Source: Eublepharis macularius
Lineage: Eukaryota > Chordata > Lepidosauria > Squamata > Eublepharidae
Direction: 5' to 3'
Assembly: GCF_028583425.1 (NCBI RefSeq)
Contig: NC_072793.1
Location: forward strand, 101,355,689 to 101,419,688
Length of the DNA: 64,000 nucleotides
Positions 20,331 to 31,794 of the stretch are shown piece after piece (the first letter of the stretch is position 1; every line of letters starts with the position of its first letter). The translations under genes were made by a program, and so were the position numbers. The notes beneath the pieces are model-generated. The model did no database searches. It saw nothing but the letters and a program-made list of their open reading frames with translations, and was not told where the DNA came from.

Positions 20331-20671
20331 GGCCCGCCTTCAAGACCACCGCACGGGGCCAAAGTCAACTGGGGAGGGTGGCTCCATTTGTGTTGATTGG
20401 GAGTTTCCTGGGGGCATCGAATTTGGGAATGTATAACTCCGAGATCCATACTGCAATCTTGACCAAACTTGGGTGATGGCTGGAGAAGAGCCTGCTGCAT
20501 ATTCCCTGTGAATATGGGCTCTTTAAGTGCTTAGGGGACCACTCTGGCACCGACAAACACCGAACACCAAACACATTCGGTAACGGGACATGTTCGTGTC
20601 CGGTCGGCTGTTTGGGAACAAACACCGAACAGCCTGTTCAGGTTTTTTTTTCCTGTTCGTGCCCATGTCTA

Positions 20672-20679
20672 CTCTTCAG
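20672..20679. repeat. 8-bp target-site duplication, right
   Basis: CTCTTCAG, exact partner of 17106-17113, directly after the right terminal inverted repeat. Confidence 0.92.
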
Positions 20680-22398
20680 TAGTCATCATGTCTTTTAAAA
20701 AAATCTTGCTTATAACTGCCATACAAAATAGATTTTATCCCTGGAATCTGCTTCCTATGAAGATATCAGACCCCAAAAAACAGGTTTACTGTCTTTTGAG
20801 AACAAAAGTGGTAACACAGCAATATACAAAAGGAAGTAAGGGGGAGCGAACCTGACAGGGTCCCCGGGCTTGATTATAAGCCTAAGAGCCACAAGCCAAG
20901 AGACTTTTGGCTCTCGCCAAAGGCTTGCTCCTCTGATGAGAGGGAGCCTTTACATTTGAAATGCTCACAATCCCTGCTTCTCAACAGCAGCAGCAGAGGA
21001 TGTGGTAGCAATCACTCCCAAGAAAAGAGGCCTTCTGCAATTAGCAACACTAAACGCAGAGAGAAACAAGGAGAACATCACTCCCTTGCAAGCTAAGTTC
21101 ACCAACTCATGCTCAGGTCAAAAACACCAACTTCCTCTCACTCCCTGTTCACACACACAGCAAACCTCAGTCAATTATACCCTGGCAGCTTAGGAAGGCA
21201 AAGGAAAACACTCGTGTCTCCAGCAGCCTACTCCTGTGCTCCTTCTGCCAGTCCAGCTGATTGAAGAGAGTTCTAAGTCAACCTAGTTGGGAAGCTAGGA
21301 ATCTGTGACTGGGATGGATATTCAAAGTTTTCTGAACTGCTCAGGAAGGGAAGAACGTCTTGTGAGCCCTTGAGTCTGTGCAGGGGTATTATTTGACCCT
21401 TAAATGGAGCAAGTTCTAAGGCATTCATTCTAAGGCCCTGTTTTCACAATCAGCATGTTGTAGGAAAAGGCTGCAGTTCACTCTCAGAACTGTGGCGGCT
21501 TTTCCTCAAGCATTCACACATTATCATTTGCTAACACTGTGCATATTGGTTTTTTACCGGGTTTTCTGAATATTTACTGAGACCACATGCTCCGATGTTT
21601 TCTTTTGTTGTGGGTTTCTGAGAGTTTTTTTTTCTTTGCATTTTCTGGCATATGAATTTGAAGCATTTCTGAAGAAACCTACTCTTCTCCATCTCCACCC
21701 AGTTCTTCCCCCAAAGCTCTCGCCCTTCTTTCTTCACATTTCTGTTCAGCTGCAGAAGCCTGCTTCCAGTAATAGCTGCATGCAATTGTGCATGTGCAAA
21801 GTAAAAAATATACATGAGCGCTTTTAGTCTATGATGATGAAAGTGCCTAACCTCCTTTCCAAAACCACTTTTTAAAACACTGGAGATTTTCCTGCAACTT
21901 CACAACCAAATGAAAGAACTTGTGGGTACTGGATGTGGAGGATGAGTTGTTGGGGCGACTCAGCAAACCACAGGCCTAAAGTGGGGAAAAGGCGGGAATA
22001 ATGGGCTGTGCGGAAATGGGCAAAGTTACCATTTGCTGACTTCTGGTCATTCAGCCAACCGCAGACTGAGAAAGTGTGCTTGCATTCTGCAATTAACCCC
22101 ACATTCAAGTTGATTAGTGATAATGTGCCAAAATCAGCTCAAGTGTGTGATAGTGAGTGCATACCACTAATTACCTTGAATTAAAATGTTTGGAACTCAG
22201 CATGGGTTAATCATTTCCACAGGCTGACATGGACTGTGAGAACAGGCTGTACAAAGTAGAAGTTTGAAGTCTCAATCTTCAACTGAGATGTTGCATGGTA
22301 TGGTGTCTTAAATTTTTCTTGCCCCCTTGAAAACCACTGCAGAAGCAAAGTTGCATTTCATACTGGAAAAGTAGAATGGTGTCCTAAAAGTGCACACT
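20680..22398. other. No firmly recognised feature; possible old MITE
   Basis: Mostly non-coding. The block 21432-22250 has weakly inverted ends ('gccctgttttcacaatcagcatg' and, in complement, 'gcctgttctcacagtccatg') and could be an old DNA-transposon derivative. No duplication is visible. Confidence 0.35.
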
Positions 22399-22401
22399 GG
22401 C

Positions 22402-22534
22402 TGATTCCGCACACATTGGATAATGCACTTTATCAATCGTTTGAGGTGGATTTTTTGTTCCGCACATGAAAAAAACCGTTCCAAATGATCTATAAAGAGG
22501 ATAGGAAGTGCATTATCCAACGTGTGCAGAATCA
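22402..22534. repeat. Hairpin MITE with 29-bp terminal inverted repeats
   Basis: 22402-22430 and 22506-22534 are inverted repeats of 29 bases with two mismatches. They start TGATTCCGCACAC and end GGATAATGCACTT. The 75-bp interior is AT-rich. No coding capacity or clear target duplication is seen. It is a non-autonomous DNA transposon. Confidence 0.85.
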
Positions 22535-22794
22535 CTCACTAAGTGTTCTCCTAGTATCTTTGTCTTCAAGACAGATATCACATTGCATTGTATTCTGCAT
22601 TTAATTACAAACTTGTTATTTAACCAAGTTAGCACACCACAGCTAAACTGACAAACAGAATACATAATGCCAAATGGACAAGTTGAACCAAAGGCTTGCT
22701 TTCAGTCAGCCAAAAATAGACTTTTTGGTTTTTCACCATACTTTGTGAACTGGCAGACCAAACGAAAGGGCTGCTATAAACTTTTGCCTGTAGG

Positions 22795-23390
22795 GTTGCC
22801 AATAGGGTTGCCAGGTGCTCGCCAGTGGCAGGCAAACTCCTGGGGATTTGCCCCTTTATCTGCCGATCGCTGAGTGATCAGCGGGAAGGGGCAAACTCCT
22901 GGAGCGAGCCCACCACTGGCACGCACCTCATCCCACCCCTCGCACTGGCCACAGGAGCATCCCTGTGCTCCGATTTGGCCCAAACCGGCCAAATCGGGGC
23001 CCGGGAGTGCTCCCACGGCCAGCGCGATGTCACTTCCGGAAGTGACGTCATCATGCCACCGCAGGAGTGCTCCCGGTTTGGGGCCAAATTGGAGCACAGG
23101 GATGCTCCCGCAGCCAGTGCGAGGGGTGGGAGCGCACAAACGGTGCATGCTCCTTAGGTGCGTGCCAGTGGTGGGCACGGTCCAGGAGCTTGCCCGCTCC
23201 TGCCGATCACTCAGCAATCTCCAGAGTCCAGACTAAAGAGATCAGTTCCTCTGGAGAAAATGGCTGGTTTGGAGGGTGGACTTTGTGGCATTATGCCCCA
23301 CCAAAGTCCCTCCCCTCCCCAAGCCATGCCATCCCTAGGCTCTACTCACAAATCTTCAGGAATTTCCCAACCCAGAGTTAGCAACACTAT
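22795..23390. repeat. GC-rich dispersed repeat with perfect CRE/ETS-like palindrome
   Basis: Two GGGTTGCCA starts (22795 and 22805) suggest one copy inside another. The body has 'gtggcaggcaaactcctgg' and repeated 'caggagc-tccc-gcactgg' blocks. The palindrome at 23026-23052 is centred on CACTTCCGGAAGTG between GATGT- and -GACGTCATC arms. The right end is the 'aaatggctg-tttggaggg' block shared with 4905-5085. Open frames here are repeat-driven. Confidence 0.65.
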
Positions 23391-23654
23391 GGTGCTTGAA
23401 AAATTAAAAAGCTGCTTGTGAGCTGAGCTAGCCCTTCTTTGAGGATTCAAGGCAAGGAGACAAAGATTAGAAGGGATTCCCTCTCCTCAGGAGATCAGTC
23501 TCAATAAGTCAGTTCTAGTTAGTGCCTGCACACAGTTCTGTAATTGACCTGTGACTTACTGTGACCTTGAGGTCAAAGCCTGGTAAATTCAGCATTTTTA
23601 ATTAGAGAGTTAAAAGATGTGGTAAGGCTACTTTCCAGGCTGCCTTCACTTAAT

Positions 23655-23701
23655 TCCTGCCCCCCCCCGCCCCGCCCCGCCCCCGGCCCGCCCCCGGCCC
23701 C
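23655..23701. repeat. C-rich low-complexity tract
   Basis: Run of C10 followed by GCCCC units and CCCCCGG. The minus strand is G-rich enough for quadruplex formation. Confidence 0.8.
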
Positions 23702-23924
23702 TTGTACATGTCTTCTCTTCCCCTTCCATCAGCCCAGAGGCCTAGACATTTTACAGTTAGGGGCTATAAGTGTGTGTGTGTGTTGGGGGGACTTTCATTA
23801 GACAACTTAAAAGAGCAAAACTAAGTTTGTTATGCTCAAAGATTTCTTAATTTCTTAATTTAAATTGAAGTGAATATTAAGTCCTGACTGAGTGCCCAAG
23901 TGTTCGTGCAGGATCAGGGAGACC

Positions 23925-24085
23925 CAGGTTTGAATCCCTACTGGGTGGCCTTAAACCAGTCATTTCCTATCAGCCTAACCCACAAGGTAATTCTTATGAT
24001 CACAACATGGAGTGGGGGAGAATGATAAGCTGCTTTGGGCCTCCATTGGGGAGAAAAGTGGGCAAAATCACTAAATAAATAAATA
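23925..24085 (+). repeat. tRNA-derived SINE, degenerate
   Basis: Has a B-box-like GGTTTGAATCCC at about 23969, then 'ctgggtggccttaaaccagtcat', 'cagcctaacccacaagg', 'aagctgctttgggcctccattgggg' and an (AATA)n tail at 24073-24085. The order is that of squamate tRNA SINEs. Confidence 0.65.
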
Positions 24086-24227
24086 TTTTAGTGCTCACTT
24101 ACTGTTGCTTGGTTTGAAACACAGTCCAAGGTAGTCTTCTCTGTCAAAATAATATTTGCGCTTTGCAGACATAAAGCCAATGCACAGTCTCATTAGAGGC
24201 AGTAGTAATTACGGTTGTCCAGTCCCT

Positions 24228-24437
24228 AGGGTTGCTAGGTCCAGGTTGGGAAATTCTAGGAGATTTTGTGGGCAGAACCTGGAGAGGGCGGGGAGGGGCC
24301 TCAGTAGGGTCTAATTCCGTAGAGTTCGCCTGTTAGATCAGCCATTTTCTCCAGGGGAACTGGTCTCTGTTGCCTGGAGATCAGTTGTAATTCCAGGAGA
24401 TCTCCAGCTACCACCTGGAGGCTGGCAACCCTACCGG
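24228..24437 (-). repeat. Dispersed 'GGGTTGC...GGCAACCC' repeat
   Basis: Minus-strand relative of 4905-5085. It is bounded by GGGTTGCTAGG and CTGGCAACCC, and each end is flanked by TA. A TA duplication would fit a Tc1/mariner-like origin, but a dinucleotide match is weak evidence. Confidence 0.65.
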
Positions 24438-24439
24438 TC

Positions 24440-24830
24440 CCCGTTCTTTCATCACTCCTCATGCGTGCACATGCTCCTGGGGCGGTGCAATGATGTCACT
24501 CCCAGGAGTGACATTGTTGTGCAGGCACAGGAGCACGCACGTGTAACCTGTTTTGTTCAAGGAGAAACATCAATTAAATACATATATATCTAATTTAAGA
24601 ACTGGGAGAGTTCATGTCTATGACAGTGTGATCCCACCTTGTGATACTTGCATTTATAAAAACAAATACTCCAACTATTTAACTGCCTCTAGTGGACCAA
24701 GGGTTACACACGCGTTTCACAGCAGGCCAATTTGGGCCTCAAACAGGCCTGCTGTAAAGCTTGGGAGTGTTCTTGGGACAGTATGATGATGTCACTCCCT
24801 GAAGTGACTCACGCTGCCCCAGGAATGTGC
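24440..24830. repeat. Two CRE/ETS-like palindromic repeat fragments
   Basis: 24487-24522 (GCAATGATGTCACTCCCAGG and its near complement) and 24781-24813 (GATGATGTCACTCCC-GAAGTGAC) each lie in a block starting 'tgctcctgggg' or 'gggagtgttcttggg'. They are fragments of the same family as 22795-23390 and 29009-29400. Confidence 0.6.
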
Positions 24831-25601
24831 CCAGAAGGCCTGTTTCCCTGCCTTTCCCTCCCCCCACAGGCCAAGTGAATGGTGGCAGGGGGTAGAGGGT
24901 GGGGAGCTATATGAGCTTCATATATATATATATATAGCTTCATCTAGCTATATGGAACTACTAAATAGTTGGAGGAATGACAACAATTTAGAAGTAGAAA
25001 TGTTAATCCTAAATTCCTTCACTGAAGCCACTAAAAAGTGCTCAGGATTCTGATAATGGTGAGGGAGAAAGGAGAATGGCAGCACAGACATCAGTGTGGT
25101 ACTAGAGAATATCATGCTATAATTTATTTAAACTGTAAAATATAGTATGTTTTGTTCTAAAACTTTATATCATGCTTTGCTAATGAATTCTTAAGTGTTT
25201 AGATTCTTTAAAAGATTAGCATTTGTATAGAAGTATAGAGCTAAGAAGTCATGGAATGTACAAACTTAAAATACCTAAAATGTAAAAACATGCTTTTGGA
25301 GTTTATGAAACTAATAAATGTGCAGTATACCATGCTCTTAGCTATTCAGATAAAAGAGATTTGATTATAATCATACTAGGAATCCTTTGTTGATGTACTT
25401 AGAATAACTATATTTTTCTCTCAAAAGATGCTGCATGACATCAAGCTGTGGAAAGGATTCAAAACTTTGTTGGGAAAAATAAGAGTAGGGGAGATAACTA
25501 TTAACCAGTGCTTTAATTAGTAAAACAGGAGATTCCAGAGTAACACCTGCCTGCAAATTACTAGAAAAAAATTACTAGAAAATAATCTAGAAAAATAAAC
25601 T

Positions 25602-25690
25602 AAGCCAGTGTGATGTAGTAGTTAGAATGTTGGATTAGGAATCGGACCTAGGAGCTCCATGTCCATGAATCTCCGGGCCACTCTAAATGT
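25602..25690 (+). repeat. tRNA-derived SINE head fragment
   Basis: 'gccagtgtgatgtagtagttag' resembles an A-box region, followed by 'aatgttggattaggaatcggacctagg'. Only the 5' part is recognisable. Confidence 0.5.
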
Positions 25691-25877
25691 TACTTTCTTC
25701 ACAAGTTCACTGTGGACCCAACCCAGGTTTGCGCAGACACACAGCAGCTCTGCGGAATGGCTTGTATAAAAAAAGAGACACCAAATGGGTTCAGAAAGCT
25801 GTCACTGTGGGAGGAAAAGCTCCTGCCTTTCTCCCAAGTTTTTTCCCTGTGCAAAAACAGTGCAGCGGGAGGGGAGT

Positions 25878-25902
25878 CACACACACACACACACACACAC
25901 AC
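25878..25902. repeat. (CA)n microsatellite
   Basis: About 12 uninterrupted CA units. Confidence 0.95.
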
Positions 25903-26214
25903 TGTTTTTGCTGCTTTGTGTCTATGCGAGCCTGGGTTGGCTCTATGGTGAACTTGTGAAGGAAGTAATGTTTAGAGTGACTCTCACTGGATGTTCTTGG
26001 GTCATTCATTCTCCATTGGCCTCATCTATCTTACGGAAGCATTGTGAGGTCAAAATGGAGAGGTAGAACCATGCAGGTTGGTACAGGAGATTTCCTGACC
26101 AGGGCGCAGAGACAAGGCGCTGGCGCTTCCCCTTCTCGGTGCTCCTCCACTCCAGCCCTGTGCCCAGGCAACTCAATCTCATGGGCTTGCTTGGGCCAGT
26201 GAGTAGCATGGGAA

Positions 26215-26740
26215 AGCCAGAGGGGCAGTTACCGCGGGCACAAAATTTTTAGGGGGCGCCATGCCAAGGACAGCCTGCACTGTGTCAATGGAAGGCTGCC
26301 TGCGCTGCATCTGCAGGAGGCTGCCCGCACCGCCCACTGCTTCGACAGGGCGGCTGGCTTGCTGGGCACCGAACTGGCCCTCCTGCAGTGGTTGCTGGTC
26401 GAGGAGCATGCCAAGCTGGTGGCAGCGGCATGGGCAGCTGCGCTGAAGGGCTGCCAGGTAAGGGGCAGGGAGGCGAGCGAGCTCGAATTGCGGGAGTGCT
26501 CCTGGGGGGTGAGCGGCTGTGGCAGAGGACTGCTAGGTAAAGGGCAGAGAGGCGAGCAGGCCTGAATCACAGGAGTGTTTCTGGGGGCGTGGCTGTGCCC
26601 TGTATGATGATGTCACTTCCTGGAAGTGATGTCATTGCGTGGTCCCAGGAACACACGCTCAAAGCAAGCGCACGTGTGGTGACAAGGGCACCACCTCTTG
26701 CCGGGAGTTGCCCTGGGTGCTGGCAACCCACGCTATGCCA
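26215..26740. repeat. GC-rich repeat block with CRE/ETS-like palindrome
   Basis: GC content is far above the flanks. It has repeated 'gccaggtaaggggcaggga' and 'ctgctaggtaaagggcagaga' units and the palindrome ATGATGATGTCACTTCC/GGAAGTGATGTCAT at 26604-26638, then 'gctggcaaccc'. Plus-strand open frames (alanine-, leucine- and cysteine-rich) have no splice context, so I treat them as repeat-derived. Confidence 0.5.
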
Positions 26741-26744
26741 CTGA

Positions 26745-29005
26745 GTTCCATCACCTATTTTCCCAGAAAAAAAAACCCTAAAAAATATTATGAAACACAA
26801 CAGGTTAAATGCACTACTTGGATTCAAGAAGTCATGAATTATATGAATCTGGGTTTGTTTTCATATATGAATAATATTTGACCACATGTTAACTGCAATA
26901 TGCAGGATTTTCAGATAGGAAACTGGAATGTTTAGAAGCATTCATCTTTGAGATCAGTTTTCTTAGAAAACAGAAACAGATAAAGTGTCTAATATCTAAA
27001 TTAACACCTAAAAGGTACAGTTAGATTTCACTTAGAGTTTCACAATGAAATTCATCCTGCATTACCTATTAAGACCAAAAGAATGTGAGCTTTTCTTACA
27101 TGTTGTAGTGGATCCTTTTAAGTTATAATGAAACAAACCATTCCAGCGTAGTGAAGTTGTGAGGTAATCCCAGTGAGGGAGTTCTTGAAAGCTGACTTGC
27201 TTTCAAGAACTCAAGAGCCAATGGCAGTGTTGGTTGCCCAGGTTTTTCCTGGCTTGTTCTGTTAACCATGCCCTCCTCTTCTTGGCATTGAGCTGTTGGC
27301 TTCCTGTTTTCTATTAAAGGCTGCATAGGGAGAATCTCTGAAACTGCTTAGCAGGTTTCAAGGAAGGCTGTATAAGTATCTTTCTCTAGCTGTTTAGGCC
27401 TGGGATATCCTGTCTTTGGCTTGTATCCCTTCTAATTCAATGATCCAGCCACATACTTACCCAAGCACACTACCTACTGCTGTGTATTTTCTTTCTTCTA
27501 TTAGCCAACACTTGATATCATGCCTGCTTGAAATGTCTATACATACCTTTAGTATTTCTTTCACATTATGGAGGCTCCTAAAAACCCTAATCAAAGAAGA
27601 CTCTTGTCCAAGTGCCAATGGAAAATGAATTGCAGAGTGAACAGCTCATGCAGCAACAAGTCAAATTAGAGTTCTGAACATTTTGGGTGAATCATTCTGG
27701 CTCTGATGATCAGACTTGTAGAAATGTGTGAGTGGAGGAGAGGAATGGCCTTGCCTCTGACTTTGGTATTGATAGGAACTTGTGATGTGAACCTCAATGC
27801 ATGCCATGCAGGCTTTGGTGCCTGAATGCAGACTCCCCAGGGCATGTAGGCTAGGAATGAGCATTCTGTTGCTTCTGTATTTGTAGGATGCAAATTGCTC
27901 ATAAGCTCTAAATGTGTGCCGGGTGCTTGCTTGTAAGCTGTTGTGCAAAACTTGTTCCAATCAGTGTGTGGTGGTTAGGGATGGGTCAACAGGGATGACC
28001 CATCCTCCACTCCCAATACATTGAGTTCTACAGTGTTTGTCCTTCTGCACAGGGTGACTGCCTTTTTATGTTGAGCACCGTTATTTGTAAAGTGCCTAGC
28101 ATCATAGGATACTGGCAGGGTACGTTTTTAGGTACCACTGGAATCACTGGAAATCTTGGTCTTTAACCCCGGAGATTTAGAGGCAGGTGCGGGTTCGTCA
28201 ATGGTAGTGAGTTTCTGAGAGGGTTTTTGATGATATTCCAAGCATGATATTGTATTCGTGCAGGAGCATTCTCAGCAAAGAACTGGTGTTTTTCTCTTAC
28301 CCAAGCTGTGGAAAGTTAGTTAAGCCTTTCCAAAGTCAATTCCTGTTAGAGGAAAGAACAGTGGAGGCTTAATGGCATACTTGTGAAAATGTGTTATACA
28401 TGAACAGGATAAAAAGGAATGTCTGGATACAGGCCTCAGTCTGACACATTCAGAGCACACCAGACCCCTCCTGGCAAATCTCTGCTATCTGAACTCAAGA
28501 GAACCAATCAAAGCTTATTGGGCAGATCAGGACCTCATTATCAGTGCCTGTGGCTTCCAAGAATCTGCATCCATTTGCTATGGGTGAGCTTGTTGCTTTT
28601 CTACTGAAGGCGAGAACTTTCAGTGGAAGTAGGGTTGCAAACAGGCCTGGAAAAAATGTCATATTCCTTTAAAACAGGCTTATTGTGTGGAAATGGGCTG
28701 TTGAAACTTTTCATGGCATGGAGTTAAATAACATCACCAGGCAAACATTCCATTAAGCCTCTATTAAAGGGACAGGACTATTAAAGGGTCATTCATGCCT
28801 GCTGATCACACTAAAAGTAAGGTTTTGATCCACTGACCTAACTCATGGCATTCTCCTGGAAATCTGCAACTCTGGCATAAACCTGTTCACAGTCCTGTAA
28901 AAAGTATATAGGCTGACCAGGGCCATTTCTACACTGATTATTTGCCCAGTGTTGTTGGGAAGTGGGGTGTTTTTCATCCCATCATGGTGCATTTATCTTG
29001 GTGCA
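26745..29005. other. No recognised feature
   Basis: AT-rich non-coding sequence. One perfect small hairpin, AGTTCTTGAAAGC (27180-27192) with its complement at 27199-27211, is present. There is no exon or named repeat. Confidence 0.4.
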
Positions 29006-29008
29006 TTT

Positions 29009-29400
29009 GTAAGGTTGCCAGGTTACCTTAACTTCTTGGTGGGAGGGGGGACCTGGTACTTACCTGTATGATCTTCTTGTGTGCATGCTCCCGATGGGGC
29101 GCAATGATGTCACTTCTTGAAGTGACATCATTGCACCTGGTGGCAGGCATGCTCCTTCACAGGGGCAAATTTTGGCCAATTGTGGCTGGGGGACTGGCAG
29201 CTCTTGGGGCTTCCCTAGCTTTTCTACTATCTTTCTCAAACCTGCTTCGCTGTGATGTTTTGGAAAAGATTGCAGAAAAGCCTGGATGGCTGCTGTGTGG
29301 GTGTTTAGATTTTCTCACCTACATGGCAGCCATTTTCTCTGCCCCTGCGATGGCCATTTCCTCACCCTTTCACCAGGGGGGCTTTTTAAAAAAATGCAAA
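29009..29400. repeat. GC-rich dispersed repeat with 34-bp palindrome
   Basis: Starts AGGTTGCCAGGTTACC. Positions 29101-29134 are a palindrome with only the central pair mismatched: GCAATGATGTCACTTC and its complement. The next part, 'ggggcaaattttggccaattgtgg', is also shared with other copies ('ggccaaattgg'). It is the clearest palindrome of this family in the window. Confidence 0.65.
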
Positions 29401-30044
29401 TTAAATATTATTATAGTGATATAATATTACAACAATCTATATATCAAATCCTCTGAATTCTCAGTTTTCGGTTTTTTTAAAGGTATGTCTAGCTTCTTTT
29501 GTTTTGGAGATATAAGGGGAAAGTCTACTCCTGATTTCTCTGCATTTAACAAAATAATGTGTAGAATTATTCTAGCATAGGTGTATGCCAGGTATATGCC
29601 TTCCTTGCTTGTTTATTTTAGAGATTTCTACCCCAGTCTTTAATTAATAAAATAATACATAGGATAGATTACAACAATATTAAAAGCAAAACATTTAAAA
29701 CATTTCATTAAAATCAAAGTCACAAAAGCATCAAACAATCAATACATTATAAATTATCCAAGCCAATATAAATGCAAAATCAAACTCATCAAACGCATCA
29801 GCAAGCAACAGTACTACCAAATCTGACAAGAAAACAAGTGAACGCACAGTAGTTTGTTTTCTTTTTAAAGAGGTATTTCTTAAGCTGTTTAAGGCTTCAA
29901 AGATCAATATCATTTTCAGTTGGGCTCAGAAGCCAATTGGCAGCTAGGATGTCAAAGATATGATGCTGGAGAATATGATCTTGACAGGGGACCCCATCCT
30001 TTGTACCAGCTCAAGCCTCCAGACTATTTTCAAAGGAAGTTCCA
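29401..30044. other. No firmly recognised feature
   Basis: AT-rich; 29600-29720 has the look of an old LINE-tail remnant ('gtttattttagagatttctaccccagtc'). I see nothing else. Confidence 0.35.
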
Positions 30045-30175
30045 TATAGTTTCCAGAGGGGTAGCTGTTTTGGTCTGTCGTAGCAAAATAAAACAGAAGT
30101 CCAGTGGCACCTTAAATACTAACAACATTTATTTCAGCATGAGCTTTCATGAGTCAGAGCTCGCTTCTTCATTTC
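30045..30175 (-). repeat. Amniote dispersed repeat ('gtagctgttttggtctg' type)
   Basis: Contains 'ggggtagctgttttggtctg', 'agtccagtggcacctta', 'actaacaacatttatt' and 'atgagctttcatgagtcagagc' in the fixed order of a very common reptile interspersed repeat. In the reverse direction it reads as a retroposon 3' end. I recall it as Penelope- or LINE-derived but cannot confirm that here. Confidence 0.6.
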
Positions 30176-31790
30176 ACTCTCCTCTTCCTAGCATCTGTAG
30201 AAATGAGCTCTGTTTCATGTAGTTCCACACAGAGCATGTTGCAGCACAGAAGAGCTTCTGTCCATACACTTCTTTGCACACAGAACTGTATTCAGACCTC
30301 ACTGAATGTGCAGATGTCAGGAGAGATACAATCGCCTTTGTGTACACAAATTCAGCCCACGCTCTTGGAAAGCATAGTTACCTGCATTGGGTTCCAATTG
30401 CCTGGGAGAAAAGCAGACTTATATGTTTAAATATTAATAAATACACTGTAGGTAGTTTCATTCATTGTGAATTTGTTGTGAAGGAACACTGTTAATCTGA
30501 GCACTCTTCATATCAGAAGTGACTCAGTTTTGATTGATTGTGCTGCCTGTATGACCCTTGGGAGAACCCTGTTGTAGGGTGGGTTAAATTTTTCTGTCTT
30601 GCCCACATAAAGAAGGGGTGGAGGTGGATCTGGATTTCTACCATGAAGCAAATATAATTTAAAGTGAATTTCTCCAAGAATAGATTAGTTCAATATCTCC
30701 CCCCACTGAAGCACACACACACTTTTGAAATTTTCTTTCTTTGCTTCTGTTAACAAAAATGGTTGCTTGAGCAACTCCTGTCCCCTCTATCCCATTCAAG
30801 CTTCGATCAAAGGAACAATGGCACAGAGTGTTGATGACAGAAGTTTGGCTAAAAGAGAAAACTCATCAAGTGCCCAAACATGGGGAGGACCTCAGTTGGA
30901 GAAATAAGATCCTCCATGGTAATACCATGAAGCAAGTGCCCAAACAACCCGCATGAGGTCATTTCAGCTGTGCAGGCTGCAAGAGTTTGGTGCACAAAGC
31001 AAATGGATGGATGGAAGGAGGGGATTATATGGGATTCTCAGAGCTTGGCAAGGATTCATGTTTGGCTGGTTATTACTAACTAATGCTGCCTTTATTAAAA
31101 GGATTTGTGGGAAGGGAGTTAAGAGATTGGCCAAGTATGTACACATAAGCTAGAATGGAAAATAAACAAATCGGGGAGAGCCCTAGTGAGAAAAGCGTGA
31201 AAAAGGAGGTGAAAGGCAGGAAGCAAGAAGAGCCAGCTGGGAGTATGTGAGCCAAGGTATCAGGGTTGTCTTTTTGTTATTGATACTGTGATTGATTAAA
31301 CAAGATACTCATCCTTAGCTGGGGTCCCTGAAATTATTAGCAGGCTGAAGCCTTGCTGGTGGTCAGCATTCTTGCCTGTTTTGCGGTATCAGTGCCTACA
31401 GTGTGATATCCAAAAATAATAGCACAGTAATACCTTTTATTAGGACCAACCAAAAAGTGATTCTGAAGGGTTTAGCATTTGTGTTATTTCCTTAGCTCAG
31501 CATTATCAGCTGCACCACGCTGCCCCCTAGCAACAAGCGTTGGTATTTCTCTAACTGTGGAATTAACCTTTTTTTCCTCTAGGGGCCATTGGTGGGAGTG
31601 TTCCTTCATAAGATGGAAGAATTGTTTAGAAGATGGAATCTTCTCTGATTTTATTTGGTTCAATTTGAGATAATCATCTCTGGGATTGATAACTATTTCA
31701 TCTTAGAACTAGCAGCTACAGATACAAGAGGTGTGCAGTCTGTTAAAATGGGGGGAAATGGTATTGAACCACAGATCACTTTCTACAGAT
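30176..31790. other. No recognised feature
   Basis: Non-coding. No exon, RNA or repeat is supported. Confidence 0.4.
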
Positions 31791-31794
31791 AGCT

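Larger units (their letters stand above)
17114..20671. mobile_element. 3.56-kb hAT-type DNA transposon, transposase-defective
   Basis: The right end, read inward on the minus strand, is TAGACATGGGCACGAACAG. The left end is TATGGGCACGAACAG, the same sequence without GACA. A perfect 8-bp duplication flanks the element. The subterminal regions repeat 'ggctgtttggg' in inverse orientation. The interior holds a TATA box (17570), a direct repeat, a BED-finger ORF (17960-18520) and two tandem-repeat tracts. No hAT catalytic core or C-terminal dimerisation domain is visible after 18520. It is therefore a deletion or rearranged derivative that would need a transposase in trans. Confidence 0.9.

Noticed and set aside
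19455-20500. Frames up to 190 codons on both strands in the hAT interior
   Set aside because: They track the tandem repeats, giving repeated glycine/proline/arginine-rich peptides without domain motifs.
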